Assembly (NCBI RefSeq): GCF_038003085.1
Contig: NZ_JBBOOM010000001.1
Span: 1,364,001 to 1,428,000 of the forward strand
From: Psychrobacillus sp. FSL K6-2836
GTDB taxonomy: Bacteria; Bacillota; Bacilli; Bacillales_A; Planococcaceae
Direction: 5' to 3'
Length of the DNA stretch: 64,000 nt
The position numbers and the translations under genes are program-made. The notes under the pieces are model-generated. The model saw only the letters and a program-made list of their open reading frames with translations, did not search any database and was not told where the DNA came from. Shown piece by piece: positions 1 through 9,893 of this stretch (positions within the stretch are counted from its first letter, which is position 1; the number at the start of each line of letters is the position of its first letter).

Positions 1-2763
1 GTACAAGTATCCTACACGGATATTAGCACCTGGTGCTCCGCCGTTTGTATTATCGACTGGTGCAACATCTGTCCAATTGTATGTTGGACCCCCATTTGCA
101 GTGATTGCTGCAATAAGACGTTCATAGCTTCCAGTAGCATCACTGTTACCAGAATTTGTTTCCCCATCTGTATCTTGTACTTCTACTAATGTAATAATAT
201 CTGGTGATTTCATGTTATCCACAAATGATTTAGCAATTTTCACTACTTTTTCATCTGGAGTGTTGTTTGTGTTTGTTGAGAAATTTTCTATATTGTATGC
301 AGCTACTGTTAGTTGATCTTCTTTTGTTTCGATTGTTGTTACATCTTTTGTTCGCTCTAAACGAGTAATTTCAGGTAATTCGCTTTCTACTGCTAATACT
401 TTGAAGTTGCTATTTCCATAAGAAATTACTCCGATAATATCGCCAGTGAAATAGTCACCAGAGTTTGTAATATAGTTGTTATTATTAATATCTAAAAATA
501 CTTTTTCTGGGTTATAATCATCTTTTGCAATGTTCAATCCACCAAGTACATTGAAATCGTTGTTCGTTGTATTTTCAGCAACGATTGGGATATCTCCACT
601 GTATGGTGTTCCGATTACTTTTGCATTTGGGAATGAAACTCGCATAAACTCTACCGATTCCCAGAAATCAATTCCATCCTCTGACGGATTGAATGAAGTG
701 AGTTTATCGTTATCAATAATTTTGTTAGGTGGATTAATATCTACTCCAACTACTAATGGTTCAGGTAGTGCTGCTGTTCCATCTGCTGCTACAGTTGTTG
801 CTTTAATACGAGTAGTTGTAAGATTTGTACCGGAACCATTTTCTTCTACTGTTCCTGCAACTGTTACTTTATCCCCTACTGTTACACCGTGAGATGATTT
901 GTTTATTTGAATCGCTTCTGACGTAGTCATGTCTGCGTCAGCATTCTCGATGTCTTGCATAACAAAATTTGATCCATCAATTTTATGTGTTACAACACCT
1001 GTAATATTCTTCACGGATGCTCCAACATAAGGTGATCTATGATCATTTCCTTGAATATCACGGATAGTTACGTCTTCTGCTTTAATAATTGTGTATGTAA
1101 AGCTAAATGCGTCACTAGTCTTTTCATTTGTTACTGCAATTGCTTTAATTGTTGTCGTTTCCGTAAGAGTGATTGCCCCTACATATTTCGTGCTTGCTGT
1201 TGTTGGTTCAGAACCATCAATAGTGTAATAGATTTCAGCACCATCTAAGCCAGATGCAAGTTCAATTTGCGTATTAACTGGAACAGTTCCAGCATATTTG
1301 GATGCATAAACGGCAGGCTTGTTTACAAGGTCAAAACTTTTAAGGCCTAACGTTTTAAATTGGAACACATTGTTAAAAACTGCTGCTATTCCTGTTAAAT
1401 TTACTTTATCGCCTTCATTGAAATATTTAATGAATTCACTGTAATCCACACCTGTGCGGTTATCATGGCGAACAAGAACCTTTTCTCCATTTTCTGCTAG
1501 TGCTTGGAATTCAAATGTTCCATAATCTTTTTGTGATAAATCTGTGATTTCTATATTTTCTAAAGCTACTAGCTCCCCTTGAGTATCATCATTGACACCT
1601 GATGGAGTTACTACTTGGGCGTTTGGAATTTCATTGTCTGAAGAAATTACTTCAATATTCGTTGGTTCTATTTCTATTTCAGATGAATAGGTGATTACCT
1701 TCCCAGTTACACTGATTTTGTCTCCAGGTTGAACACTAGCTGAACCTGCGTAAATGTACATTCCTGCAGTTTCATCTTGCATATAGAATGCTTGACTTCC
1801 CCATGGTCCTGCTTCTGTTGTAACAATCCCTTCGATTTGAACTGTTTCGTTTAGAGCTTCACGAGCTTCTGAGATTGACTGGACAGCAAGTATTGTATAA
1901 GTAAGTGATGTTATATCACTATTATCTAGTCCATCCTTAATCGCAATTGCTTTAATGGTTGTATCTGCATTAATAATAATTGGGCTTGTGTATTCTATAC
2001 TTGAACTAGATGGTTCTGTCCCATCAGTTGTATAGTAAATTGTTGCTCCTTCAGTGTTTGTTGATAATTCGATTTCGGTTCCGGCTGAAACACTTGAAGA
2101 TGGTGTAGATGCTTTTACATCACTCACTTTTGTTTCTACAGGTGGTGTATCTCCGCTATCCATTGAGTGTGAACCGATATTTGTAAAATTATCTTTTCCT
2201 AAATCAGTCCATTGTGAAGACCAGTCAAAAGCATCGTCAATAATTGTATCACCAGCTATTACATTAGGATTTCTAACTAATGAAACATCTGCAAGAGCAT
2301 TTTCTATTGATCCAACTTGACCTATTGAATCAATAACTGATCCAGATTTTAATAGAGTAACTTGATCATTACCATTAAAATTAATGACACTTGAATCTTC
2401 AAGATTCCCTTTACTTTTTATAGCGTCATTTGCATCTTTGTGATGTATAACATAAGTTTCACCACTAGCTAATGTCCCTTTTAAAGATAAATTATTAGTA
2501 GCAGTCAGTGTACCTGTTTCTGCTTTACTTCCATTTGAATAAAGTTCTAGTGTGTAAGTACTTAAATCAATTTCAGCTTCAGTGCCATTATAAAGTTCAA
2601 TAGCTTTATTAAAGCTGCTACCCTCAATATACTCCGAAATAATTAAGTCAGGTGCATTCATAGCAGCTACTGCATTTGATGGCATTGCTGGCAGTACTAA
2701 ACCTGCTACTAAACTAGCGGATAAAAAAGCATTAATCGGCTTTTTCCAACTCCATTTACTCAT
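1..2763 (-). CDS. Secreted multidomain nuclease (lamin-tail / endonuclease-exonuclease-phosphatase), 3' end off window
   Basis: I translated 921 codons from the ATG at 2763 to the left edge without a stop; the C-terminus is outside the window. A good ribosome site (AGGAG) sits about 10 bases upstream. Order of parts: signal peptide (residues 1-34, ending SNAVAA); lamin-tail domain (about 38-150, DLIISEYIEGSSFNKAIELYN); two chitobiase-type beta domains (about 214-290 and 484-560, IYYTTDGTEP / IYYTIDGSEP); an OB-fold-like stretch (about 294-358, VQIEGIVTTEAGPW); and the start of an endonuclease/exonuclease/phosphatase domain from about 811 (LTVAAYNIENFS, then DIITLVEVQD). This layout is that of large extracellular DNases of the YhcR/ExeM type. 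It lies directly downstream of the SLH 5'-nucleotidase gene, which suggests joint degradation of extracellular nucleic acid to nucleoside and phosphate. No SLH or LPXTG anchor is visible in the part present. Confidence 0.85.
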   Translation of the reverse strand, partial: MSKWSWKKPINAFLSASLVAGLVLPAMPSNAVAAMNAPDLIISEYIEGSSFNKAIELYNGTEAEIDLSTYTLELYSNGSKAETGTLTATNNLSLKGTLASGETYVIHHKDANDAIKSKGNLEDSSVINFNGNDQVTLLKSGSVIDSIGQVGSIENALADVSLVRNPNVIAGDTIIDDAFDWSSQWTDLGKDNFTNIGSHSMDSGDTPPVETKVSDVKASTPSSSVSAGTEIELSTNTEGATIYYTTDGTEPSSSSIEYTSPIIINADTTIKAIAIKDGLDNSDITSLTYTILAVQSISEAREALNETVQIEGIVTTEAGPWGSQAFYMQDETAGMYIYAGSASVQPGDKISVTGKVITYSSEIEIEPTNIEVISSDNEIPNAQVVTPSGVNDDTQGELVALENIEITDLSQKDYGTFEFQALAENGEKVLVRHDNRTGVDYSEFIKYFNEGDKVNLTGIAAVFNNVFQFKTLGLKSFDLVNKPAVYASKYAGTVPVNTQIELASGLDGAEIYYTIDGSEPTTASTKYVGAITLTETTTIKAIAVTNEKTSDAFSFTYTIIKAEDVTIRDIQGNDHRSPYVGASVKNITGVVTHKIDGSNFVMQDIENADADMTTSEAIQINKSSHGVTVGDKVTVAGTVEENGSGTNLTTTRIKATTVAADGTAALPEPLVVGVDINPPNKIIDNDKLTSFNPSEDGIDFWESVEFMRVSFPNAKVIGTPYSGDIPIVAENTTNNDFNVLGGLNIAKDDYNPEKVFLDINNNNYITNSGDYFTGDIIGVISYGNSNFKVLAVESELPEITRLERTKDVTTIETKEDQLTVAAYNIENFSTNTNNTPDEKVVKIAKSFVDNMKSPDIITLVEVQDTDGETNSGNSDATGSYERLIAAITANGGPTYNWTDVAPVDNTNGGAPGANIRVGYLY

Positions 2764-2813
2764 CTAAATAATTCTCCTTTTAAGTTAGGGATTTTTTTGT
2801 TTGTTATTTAGAA

Positions 2814-2850
2814 TGCGAAACCTTCTCCCACAGGTGCAGAAGGTTTCGCA
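2814..2850 (-). terminator. Stem-loop between the nucleotidase and nuclease genes
   Basis: A perfect 13-bp inverted repeat (2814-2826 with 2838-2850, 11-base loop) starts 7 bases after the stop of the minus-strand nucleotidase gene. On the minus strand it is not followed by a U-run, so it may be a processing or partial-termination hairpin that lets some transcription into the downstream nuclease gene. Confidence 0.5.
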
Positions 2851-2856
2851 AAATTG

Positions 2857-5800
2857 TTATAGTACTACATTTCCATCTTTTGCATCTAAACCTTCAATCT
2901 TAATGTCACCGTCAACTCCAGTGAAGTCTACATCACCTGTAACAGTTACATTTGTGAGTGTTAATGTTCCACTATTAGTACCTGTTAAAATTAGGTTACC
3001 GTTTACTGTTGCATTCTGAAGATTTGTAACTTCTGTAACGTCAACAGAAATATTACCTTCATGCGTGTTATCGGAGAAATCAGCTGCAGCAACTGGTGTT
3101 ACTGGAATTCCAGTTCCTTCAAATTCATAAACAGCTACGGTTCCTGACATTTCGTGTGTTGCTGCAAGTAATGCGTTACCTGTTGGGCTTTCAGAAGCTG
3201 GGATAAATCTTAAGCCTTCTGGTGCTACATCTCCTGCAACATCTTCAGAGAAGTCACGACTTGTAATAAATGTCACAAACTCTGGGTTTGATGGATCAGC
3301 AAGATCATAAACCATAATACCGCTGATGCGTTCTAAAGCGATAAATGCGTAAGTCTTCCCATTCATTTCACCAGTTACTACCGATTCCGGTTCTGGACCT
3401 TTACTGTTACTGCGATCATCTACATCCACATTGTCGTTACTTACATTGAAGTATTGTTTTAATCTTGGGTCGTTTGCAATGATAGATTCAAAATCACTTC
3501 CACTATCAAATGCTAGCTCCATTGTGTCTGCATTAAATATAGAGAAGCTACGTCCACCGTATCCATAAAGCGCTTCGTATACAGTTCCATCTGCGCTTAA
3601 TCCATTTTCAGTCGTAACTTTGTAATCTACTAGCTTAGTTAAATCAAAATCATTTAGCTCTTCTTGTGTATAACCAGCATAATTTTTTTCATTTAATTTA
3701 ATCTCTTTACCGATTTTTGATAACTTTTTCTCTTCACTGTACGCATCGTAGTCCCGAGCGTCTCCTTCATTCGGTGTAACAATATATGTCTGATCAGCTA
3801 CGGTAAACGTATCAATTGCATCTGGCATATAGAAGGAAAGTATTGGTTGTTTCTCTAGTTTTACTACTCCATCCTTAAGCGCATCTAGTTCGTTTCCTTC
3901 TACGGAATGATCTTTCACGCCAAGACCCTTCACATCTATAATCTTATTATTTACAAGGTCTACTGTTGCTACTGCGTTATTTTCTTGTAATGAAACATAA
4001 GCTGTTTTACTGTCTGCAGAAACAGTTACATATTCTGGTTCTAGTTGCTCTAAAATTGTACCTTTAGAACTAACACGAACATGCTCATCTAACATACCCT
4101 CTGTAAAAGCTAGTGTATCTACTGTAAATGTTGCTAAGTCAATGATTGAAATGGAGCCTTCTGGATCTACAGAATAGTCATCGTTTGGCTCCCCTTCATT
4201 TGCCACAATTGCTTTTGTCCCGTCAGGAGTGAATGTTACCATGTCTGGTAATGCACCAACTTCAACATGATTCACATATTTTCCTTCTTTTGTAGCAAAT
4301 ACGATATGTCCATTATCTGTTTTCGGATCATTTACCGCAGAAATTGCGATTAAATCCTCAGTTGGATGGGAAGCAATACTAGTAATATCCTTTACCTCTT
4401 TAATATTAAAGCTTGATAACAGAACTCTTGTAGTTTCTGTAATTCCTGTTAATGTACCAGATTTCAAGTTTTCGAATGATACAATATCAAAACCTTTAAC
4501 TTTCCCATTTGTTACGAAAGCTTTTTTCAAGTTTGCATCATATGCTAAAATCTCTGTTCCAGTTTCTCCTTGACCGCTATCATATCGAGCAATTTGAGAG
4601 ACTGCTAACTTTTCAGGGTTCGAGTTATAGAATCCAGTGATTGGATCTGGTTCCACAACTTGTCCTACAATGTCTACAATACGATCTTCAGTTTTAGTTG
4701 GGATAGTTTCTAGTGATTGTAAATGTTCACTTAAGTTTTCCCAATCTGACAGCCCTAGGTCTGTTACACGACCTTCTTCATAAGCTTTTTTAAGAACGTC
4801 ATAGCCGTCTCCACCTTTAGCTGTGAATGCGTTTGTTGCTACTGTGTATGTCTTAGCGTCTTCAATTTTAGTGTCAGTACCATCTTCATTTTTATAATGG
4901 ATTGAAACTACACGTTCTCCTGCAGGTTTAGAAGAATCGAATTCTACTTTCGCACCAGATACATGGAGGAAACCGCCACTTTCTTTTGGATACTCTTTGA
5001 AACTAATTTCAAATGCCTCTTTTAGTTCTGCACCCGTAACGTCCATAGTCGCTAGCGTGTTACCAAATGGAAGTACTGTAATTACTTCACCTACAGTGAT
5101 TGGACCGGCTCCAATACCAGCACGAATTCCTCCACCATTTTGAAATGCCATGATCACCTTGTTGTTATATTTTTTCGCTTTAGCTAGCATTCCATCCGTA
5201 ATTATGTTCCCTAGAATCGTTTCACTCGCACGTACACTTGTGCCAGGTACATAATCCTCATCAGATGTTCTTGGATTTACTAGTGCCTTATCAAGTGTTA
5301 CTCCAATTTCTTTGTTATTTACAGCTTCGATTTTTTCCTTATATGGTTTTAAAAGCGCTACTGCCTCAGCATCTTCTTTTTTACCTTTAGTTTCGATTAG
5401 CTTGCCAGCATGTCCTATTACGACACCATTTTTGTCAAATTCAACATCTAAAGTACCTAGGTAATCTGAATACTGATACGCTTGTACAATAATTGTTTTA
5501 TCCTTCGCTACACCATTTTCATCTTTGTCTACAACGACTGGAACATCTAATTTAGTATGACTATGTCCTCCTACAATTACGTCAATTCCCTCGACATTTG
5601 CAGCTAGTTGTTGGTCATTGTCCATAGCGGCATTATCGTCAAAACCAATATGTGTAAGTGCAACGATTTTGTTAACACCCATTGCTTCAAATTCAGCAAC
5701 CATTTTCTCTGCATCTTCAATATAATTAGAGAATGTAATTTTTCCTGGACTTGCAATGTCTGCCGTTTCTGCAGTTGTTAGACCAAAGATTCCAACTTTT

Positions 5801-7863
5801 TCTCCGTTTACTTCTTTTACAATCCCAGTGTAAATATTGCTTTTTTCTGGATTTGTTGAAATTTTTGTATTGAACAGCCCTGTAAATTTGTCATCTTTTG
5901 TAAAATCTACGTTTGATGATACAAATAGGAAGTCTGCTGCTTTAATGAAATCAACCAATGCTTGATGACCTTCAGGAGATGAACCCAGGTCAAACTCATG
6001 GTTACCAAATGTCATTGCGTCGACTTTCATCAAATTCATAAATTCTAAATCTGCTTGGCCTAGGAATTCATTAAAATACAACGTTCCAGAGAAAACATCC
6101 CCTGCATCTAATAACAATGCATCTGGTTTAGCTGTTCGTACTTCTTTTACTGCTGTAACAAGTTTTGGTGCTTTGTCCGTATTAGCATGTATATCATTTA
6201 CATGCATTAAAGAAAGTTGGAAGTATTCATCTGTACCTCCGCCGTTACCTCCACCATTGTTTCCGCCGTTATTGCTGCCATTGTCTCCAGAGTTGTTTCC
6301 ACCACTAGAAGTACCGCCGCTATTGGATTCATCGAAATTCGCAATAACATCTTTTGCCGATACTCCTTCTGGTAGTTCATAGCTATCGACTTTTGTTCCA
6401 GCACCTAATGTGATTGCAGTACCTTTAATCGCAACAATCACTTTTTCTATTTTTCCGGTTGTTTGAAGCTTTAGATCTGTCTTAGATTCGACAGTGATAT
6501 TTTTGATATTGGCTGTTCCATTAATCGACAATGCATTAGGCGTATTCACTGAAAGATTGTCCACTGATGCGTCAAGTGTTACGTTCGTCGCACCTTTGTT
6601 GATGTTCACTTTTGGTAATGTAATTCCTTTATCGGCCTTTAAATGGACGTTCGATAAAAGAGTGAATCCTTGAGCTGTTGAATTCCCTTTTACTTCAATT
6701 ATTACTTTATTACTCTTTGACACTTCAACAGTTTGGATGCTAGAGTCCGTGAAAACAAAACTTGGTTCTTTCACTTCTACAGCAGCTGTTGAAAATACAT
6801 TATTGTCTCGGCTAATGGAGGTTTTATCGGTAAGATTAGTTTTCCCTAAAACCTTGATGTCAAATGCTTTGAAACTATTTTCTACTTCTTTCCCTATTTC
6901 CAAATCTTCTTCAATCGTTAAGTTTTTCAATGAAACATAGTCACCATTAACACGTACCGTCCCTGCAAATTTAGACCCTTGTCCATCTAGTACTACATTA
7001 TTTGTTTCATTGCCATCCGCTGTAAGTTCAATTGAGGCAATTCCAACGATTACACCTTCTTTGACTGTATATTCCAAAGCCGCTCCTAAAAGAGCTGCCG
7101 AATTTGAAGCATTCAATATTTTCTTTAAGTCCGCTGACAATGCATATGTTCCAGACGATAACTCAACTGTCTCATTTGTTATTCCAATCAATTTTGCCGT
7201 CTTTTGTACAGGGGATTCACTGCGAACAATAAACGAAGCCATTTGTCCTCTAGTAACGTAAGCATTTGGCTCAAATGTAGTTGGAGTAGTTCCTGTTGTA
7301 ATATTATTTGCGATCAATGCTTGGACATAATCTGTATACCAGTGTCCCGTTTTCACATCAGTAAATGGAGTATTTGTAAGCTTTTCTTCTTCTAGTTTGA
7401 AACCAAGACTAATGATTTTAGACATTTGTGCACGTGTAAGTGGTTCACCCGGCTTAAACGTTTTGTCGTTATATCCATCGATAATCCCTGCTTCTACAAG
7501 TGCTGCAATTGGTCCATAATATTCGTCCGTCACCTTCACATCTTTGAATCCTGGGTTTTTCACATTTTTTATATTCATCTCAAGTGTTTTAGCTAAAGCG
7601 CTAGCCATTTGTCCCCGAGTTACTGATTGAAAAGGTTTAAAAGTACCATCGCCAAATCCTTTTACAATACCTCTAGAAGCCAAACTTCTAACACTCTCGT
7701 AGAAATGATGACTTTCAATATTCTTTACATCCGAAAAGGAAGGAACTCCCACCTCATCGGCTTGTGTAATTACTGGTACAGCTGTTGTAGTCGTTCCAGC
7801 TACCACCACCGTAGCTAATGTTGCTCCGAATAATTTTTGATATGAACTAGCATGTTTCTTCAT
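2857..7863 (-). CDS. SLH-anchored 5'-nucleotidase fused to choice-of-anchor-I type beta-propeller
   Basis: A 1668-residue secreted enzyme. A signal peptide (about 1-35, ending TQA-DE) is followed by three SLH repeats (about 42-92, 103-155, 165-215, each ending in a VTRGQMAS or LTRAQMSK motif) that bind the secondary wall polymer. After a beta-rich stretch and a Gly/Asn/Ser linker comes a metallophosphatase domain (from about 549: MHVNDIHAN, LLDAGDVFSG, TFGNHEFDLG, GGHSHTK). A 5'-nucleotidase C-terminal domain follows (NGGGIRAG, AKGGDGYD). Residues about 1084-1588 match the choice-of-anchor-I/alkaline-phosphatase-like propeller (AVSQIARYDSGQGETGTEIL). The tail is a short beta-helix-like repeat. 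Metal-binding residues look intact. AGAGGAGGT precedes the ATG. Expected role: hydrolysis of nucleotides at the wall for phosphate and nucleoside uptake. Similar fusions are seen in YfkN-like proteins. Confidence 0.92.
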   Translation of the reverse strand: MKKHASSYQKLFGATLATVVVAGTTTTAVPVITQADEVGVPSFSDVKNIESHHFYESVRSLASRGIVKGFGDGTFKPFQSVTRGQMASALAKTLEMNIKNVKNPGFKDVKVTDEYYGPIAALVEAGIIDGYNDKTFKPGEPLTRAQMSKIISLGFKLEEEKLTNTPFTDVKTGHWYTDYVQALIANNITTGTTPTTFEPNAYVTRGQMASFIVRSESPVQKTAKLIGITNETVELSSGTYALSADLKKILNASNSAALLGAALEYTVKEGVIVGIASIELTADGNETNNVVLDGQGSKFAGTVRVNGDYVSLKNLTIEEDLEIGKEVENSFKAFDIKVLGKTNLTDKTSISRDNNVFSTAAVEVKEPSFVFTDSSIQTVEVSKSNKVIIEVKGNSTAQGFTLLSNVHLKADKGITLPKVNINKGATNVTLDASVDNLSVNTPNALSINGTANIKNITVESKTDLKLQTTGKIEKVIVAIKGTAITLGAGTKVDSYELPEGVSAKDVIANFDESNSGGTSSGGNNSGDNGSNNGGNNGGGNGGGTDEYFQLSLMHVNDIHANTDKAPKLVTAVKEVRTAKPDALLLDAGDVFSGTLYFNEFLGQADLEFMNLMKVDAMTFGNHEFDLGSSPEGHQALVDFIKAADFLFVSSNVDFTKDDKFTGLFNTKISTNPEKSNIYTGIVKEVNGEKVGIFGLTTAETADIASPGKITFSNYIEDAEKMVAEFEAMGVNKIVALTHIGFDDNAAMDNDQQLAANVEGIDVIVGGHSHTKLDVPVVVDKDENGVAKDKTIIVQAYQYSDYLGTLDVEFDKNGVVIGHAGKLIETKGKKEDAEAVALLKPYKEKIEAVNNKEIGVTLDKALVNPRTSDEDYVPGTSVRASETILGNIITDGMLAKAKKYNNKVIMAFQNGGGIRAGIGAGPITVGEVITVLPFGNTLATMDVTGAELKEAFEISFKEYPKESGGFLHVSGAKVEFDSSKPAGERVVSIHYKNEDGTDTKIEDAKTYTVATNAFTAKGGDGYDVLKKAYEEGRVTDLGLSDWENLSEHLQSLETIPTKTEDRIVDIVGQVVEPDPITGFYNSNPEKLAVSQIARYDSGQGETGTEILAYDANLKKAFVTNGKVKGFDIVSFENLKSGTLTGITETTRVLLSSFNIKEVKDITSIASHPTEDLIAISAVNDPKTDNGHIVFATKEGKYVNHVEVGALPDMVTFTPDGTKAIVANEGEPNDDYSVDPEGSISIIDLATFTVDTLAFTEGMLDEHVRVSSKGTILEQLEPEYVTVSADSKTAYVSLQENNAVATVDLVNNKIIDVKGLGVKDHSVEGNELDALKDGVVKLEKQPILSFYMPDAIDTFTVADQTYIVTPNEGDARDYDAYSEEKKLSKIGKEIKLNEKNYAGYTQEELNDFDLTKLVDYKVTTENGLSADGTVYEALYGYGGRSFSIFNADTMELAFDSGSDFESIIANDPRLKQYFNVSNDNVDVDDRSNSKGPEPESVVTGEMNGKTYAFIALERISGIMVYDLADPSNPEFVTFITSRDFSEDVAGDVAPEGLRFIPASESPTGNALLAATHEMSGTVAVYEFEGTGIPVTPVAAADFSDNTHEGNISVDVTEVTNLQNATVNGNLILTGTNSGTLTLTNVTVTGDVDFTGVDGDIKIEGLDAKDGNVVL

Positions 7864-8000
7864 TTACTGACCTCCTCTAGTCATGGGCTCAGATTAATCC
7901 CTAAATAAAGATTACCATTCTAAAATTAGTTTAATGTTAAGTGATTGTTAATACTTTACTCCTATAAAAACTAATGCAAAATTAAATGAATTCGCCTAAA

Positions 8001-8073
8001 ATTCATAGGAACAATTAACGAAAAAGCCGCCCCGTCCTTCACTTTGCAGCTTACGAGAGTCTCTTCTATGAAT
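8001..8073 (-). promoter_or_regulatory. Structured leader candidate upstream of the SLH nucleotidase gene
   Basis: On the minus strand an 8-bp perfect outer helix (8066-8073 with 8001-8008) closes a 73-base domain. Inside is a GC-rich 7-bp stem with one G-U pair (8046-8052 with 8024-8030, 15-base loop) directly followed by a short U-run, so it could act as a weak terminator/attenuator about 140-210 bases upstream of the start codon at 7863. I could not match it to a known riboswitch class. The local GC content is clearly above the surroundings. Confidence 0.35.
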
Positions 8074-8143
8074 AGTTTTAGCTTTAGTAGATTACTAAAT
8101 TATTGTAAAAATTATAAAGTTTTAAATTGTAAACATATAAAAA

Positions 8144-8173
8144 AGTCCAGACATTTACTTAAATGTCTGGACT
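8144..8173 (-). terminator. Rho-independent terminator-like hairpin
   Basis: A perfect 13-bp stem (8144-8156 with 8161-8173) with a 4-base loop is followed on the minus strand by a run of U (bases 8143-8139). No intact minus-strand gene lies just upstream, so it may be left from a lost gene or shield the nucleotidase gene from read-through. Confidence 0.7.
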
Positions 8174-8197
8174 AAATTATTGAGACAATCGTTGGAT

Positions 8198-8268
8198 CGT
8201 CCATATGATGCAGCTCATAAAGTAGTAGCTCCTGAACAGCTACTAAAGTTGTATCAGTAAGTGCGACT
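8198..8268 (+). pseudogene. Relic fragment of an SLH/S-layer protein gene
   Basis: This 71-base stretch is nearly identical to the reverse complement of about 21967-22038 inside the S-layer gene at 19336-22704. I count three substitutions and one deleted base over 72 aligned positions. It encodes the end of the third SLH repeat and the following linker (YDxAHKVVAPE, then after the deletion ATKVVSVSAT). It matches that paralogue specifically, because the other two have a different linker (AHPVV or AHPEEV). It is on the strand opposite to all intact S-layer genes and has no surrounding SLH sequence. It is therefore a degraded, inverted remnant of a lost copy or a recombination scar. Confidence 0.8.
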
Positions 8269-8929
8269 GATCTTACCGCTAATGCGGGTAATAGGTTCTA
8301 CGCTTTTCTTTATATTCGATGGTGATAGTACCGTGTACTATTCTTATTATTACCTTTCCTAGGAGAAGTAAACTTATATAACGGAATTGTATATTATGTA
8401 AGAATAATGTATTTTTTGTGATGTTGTTGCAATGTAAATGGAGAATTATGTATCTATATTGTTTAGTTGTATTGTATTAGTTTAGGTTACCAAGTTCTAA
8501 TAGACAATTCGAGTCTGTCGAATGGAATGAAATAATTAAAAAAGAGAATATCTTTGATCCGTTTCAACTGATACCTCAATTATATATCTTTATTTTGAAA
8601 TAGTAATATCCAACTTAATTCCATTATAGAGTTAGTAGCTTATTTAATTTGGGCGATTTATATGAAGAAGTATCAAGTGAAGGAAGGATAAAAACAAATC
8701 TGCTATCCGGGTGATATTATTTCGTTTAGATTGGTGAAGAAATCTAGTTTGTTGTACAAGGATTTTTCTGTGCGGAGTGCTGGTGAAAAGCGGTTTAGTT
8801 ATTGTTTAAGCAGTTCCTAGGTTGAAAGTGATTGTGGCTATTTGAATGCCAAGTTTCGTCCAACCAAGAAAAGTCATGAAAACTGCAATTAGCATACTAT
8901 AGCTATATTAATAATAGGAGGGAAATTCA

Positions 8930-9637
8930 TTGTCTAATGCTTATTTAGATTTATTGGCTTATTTTGGAATTGGGGGTGCACATCCTGGAGGGTTTAGTCT
9001 AACCAAATCTATATTGGAAGCTGAAAACATTCAACCAAATGAATCTGTATTAGAAATAGGCTGTGGGACAGGGCAGACTGCAGCTTTCTTAGCCGAAAGA
9101 ATTAATTGTCAAGTGACTGCGATTGATAATCATCCAATTATGGTAGAAAAAGCTAGGCAACGATTTGAAAAAATAGAGTCACCAGTCAAGGTAATGGTAG
9201 GTGACGTACAAAAATTGGATTTTGTAGATGATTCATTCGACTTAATAATAGCCGAGTCTGTTATAATTTTTACTGATATTTCAAGGACGTTAAAGGAACT
9301 TTCTAGAGTTTTAAAAAGTGATGGGAAATTGATCATGATTGAAATGACTGCTGAACAGCATCTTTCAGAAGAAAAACAAAAAAAAGCATGTAGTCTATAC
9401 GGCATCAATGAAATATTAGATAAAGAAGAATGGATATTGCGGTTACATCAAGCAGGATTAACTCAAGTTGAAATGATAAGTACTCCACCTGCGCTTATTC
9501 AAAGTGAAATTAATGACATAAATCCATCGAAGAACATTAATATGGACCTCTTTGAGCTATGGGAGGAGCATAACAAATTTATACTTCAAAACCAGGATTT
9601 CATCGGCTATCGTGCATTTAAATGTAGCAAATCGTAG
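8930..9637 (+). CDS. Class I SAM-dependent methyltransferase
   Basis: A 235-residue methyltransferase of the Rossmann type. Motif I VLEIGCGTGQT (about residues 40-50), motif II acidic end (TAIDNH), GDVQKLDF (motif III) and a DLIIAESV strand (motif IV) are all present, so SAM binding should be intact. The C-terminal third carries no domain that would identify the substrate; the IGGAHPGGFSLT N-terminus is typical of small methyltransferases near membrane or quinone functions, but I cannot assign one. It starts at TTG (8930) with GGAGGG about 8 bases upstream. It stands alone, with no partner gene and no clear terminator after it. Confidence 0.85.
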   Translation: MSNAYLDLLAYFGIGGAHPGGFSLTKSILEAENIQPNESVLEIGCGTGQTAAFLAERINCQVTAIDNHPIMVEKARQRFEKIESPVKVMVGDVQKLDFVDDSFDLIIAESVIIFTDISRTLKELSRVLKSDGKLIMIEMTAEQHLSEEKQKKACSLYGINEILDKEEWILRLHQAGLTQVEMISTPPALIQSEINDINPSKNINMDLFELWEEHNKFILQNQDFIGYRAFKCSKS

Positions 9638-9893
9638 GGAAATGTTAATACTGCTACAAAAATGTCACTTTAGCGGAGGTATATATCTCAAATAATAAAA
9701 AAGAACCTCTTACTGACTGCTCCTCTTCCTCTCATTATCTTATATCATATGAAGCTATGAATTCTTACCAGTTTTATAAAACTTAAAATTATCTTCAACT
9801 TTCATTCTCTAGACGGTTGTCTCTTACACGATATTATTAACTGCATATGTTAAAAAAGACACGTTTGTAAGTAGTCTTGAAAGGAGGAAGAAA

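Larger units (their letters stand above)
7864..8929. other. Long intergenic region with leader structure, terminator and S-layer gene relic
   Basis: About 1.07 kb without an intact gene. It holds a structured leader candidate (8001-8073), a terminator hairpin (8144-8173) and a plus-strand relic of an S-layer gene (8198-8268), listed separately. From 8269 to 8929 I see AT-rich sequence with no recognisable gene; a good ribosome site near 8917 belongs to the methyltransferase. Confidence 0.6.

Noticed and set aside
6173-6404. Pro-rich and other ORFs opposite the linker of the SLH nucleotidase
   Set aside because: Shadows of the Gly/Asn linker codons in other frames.
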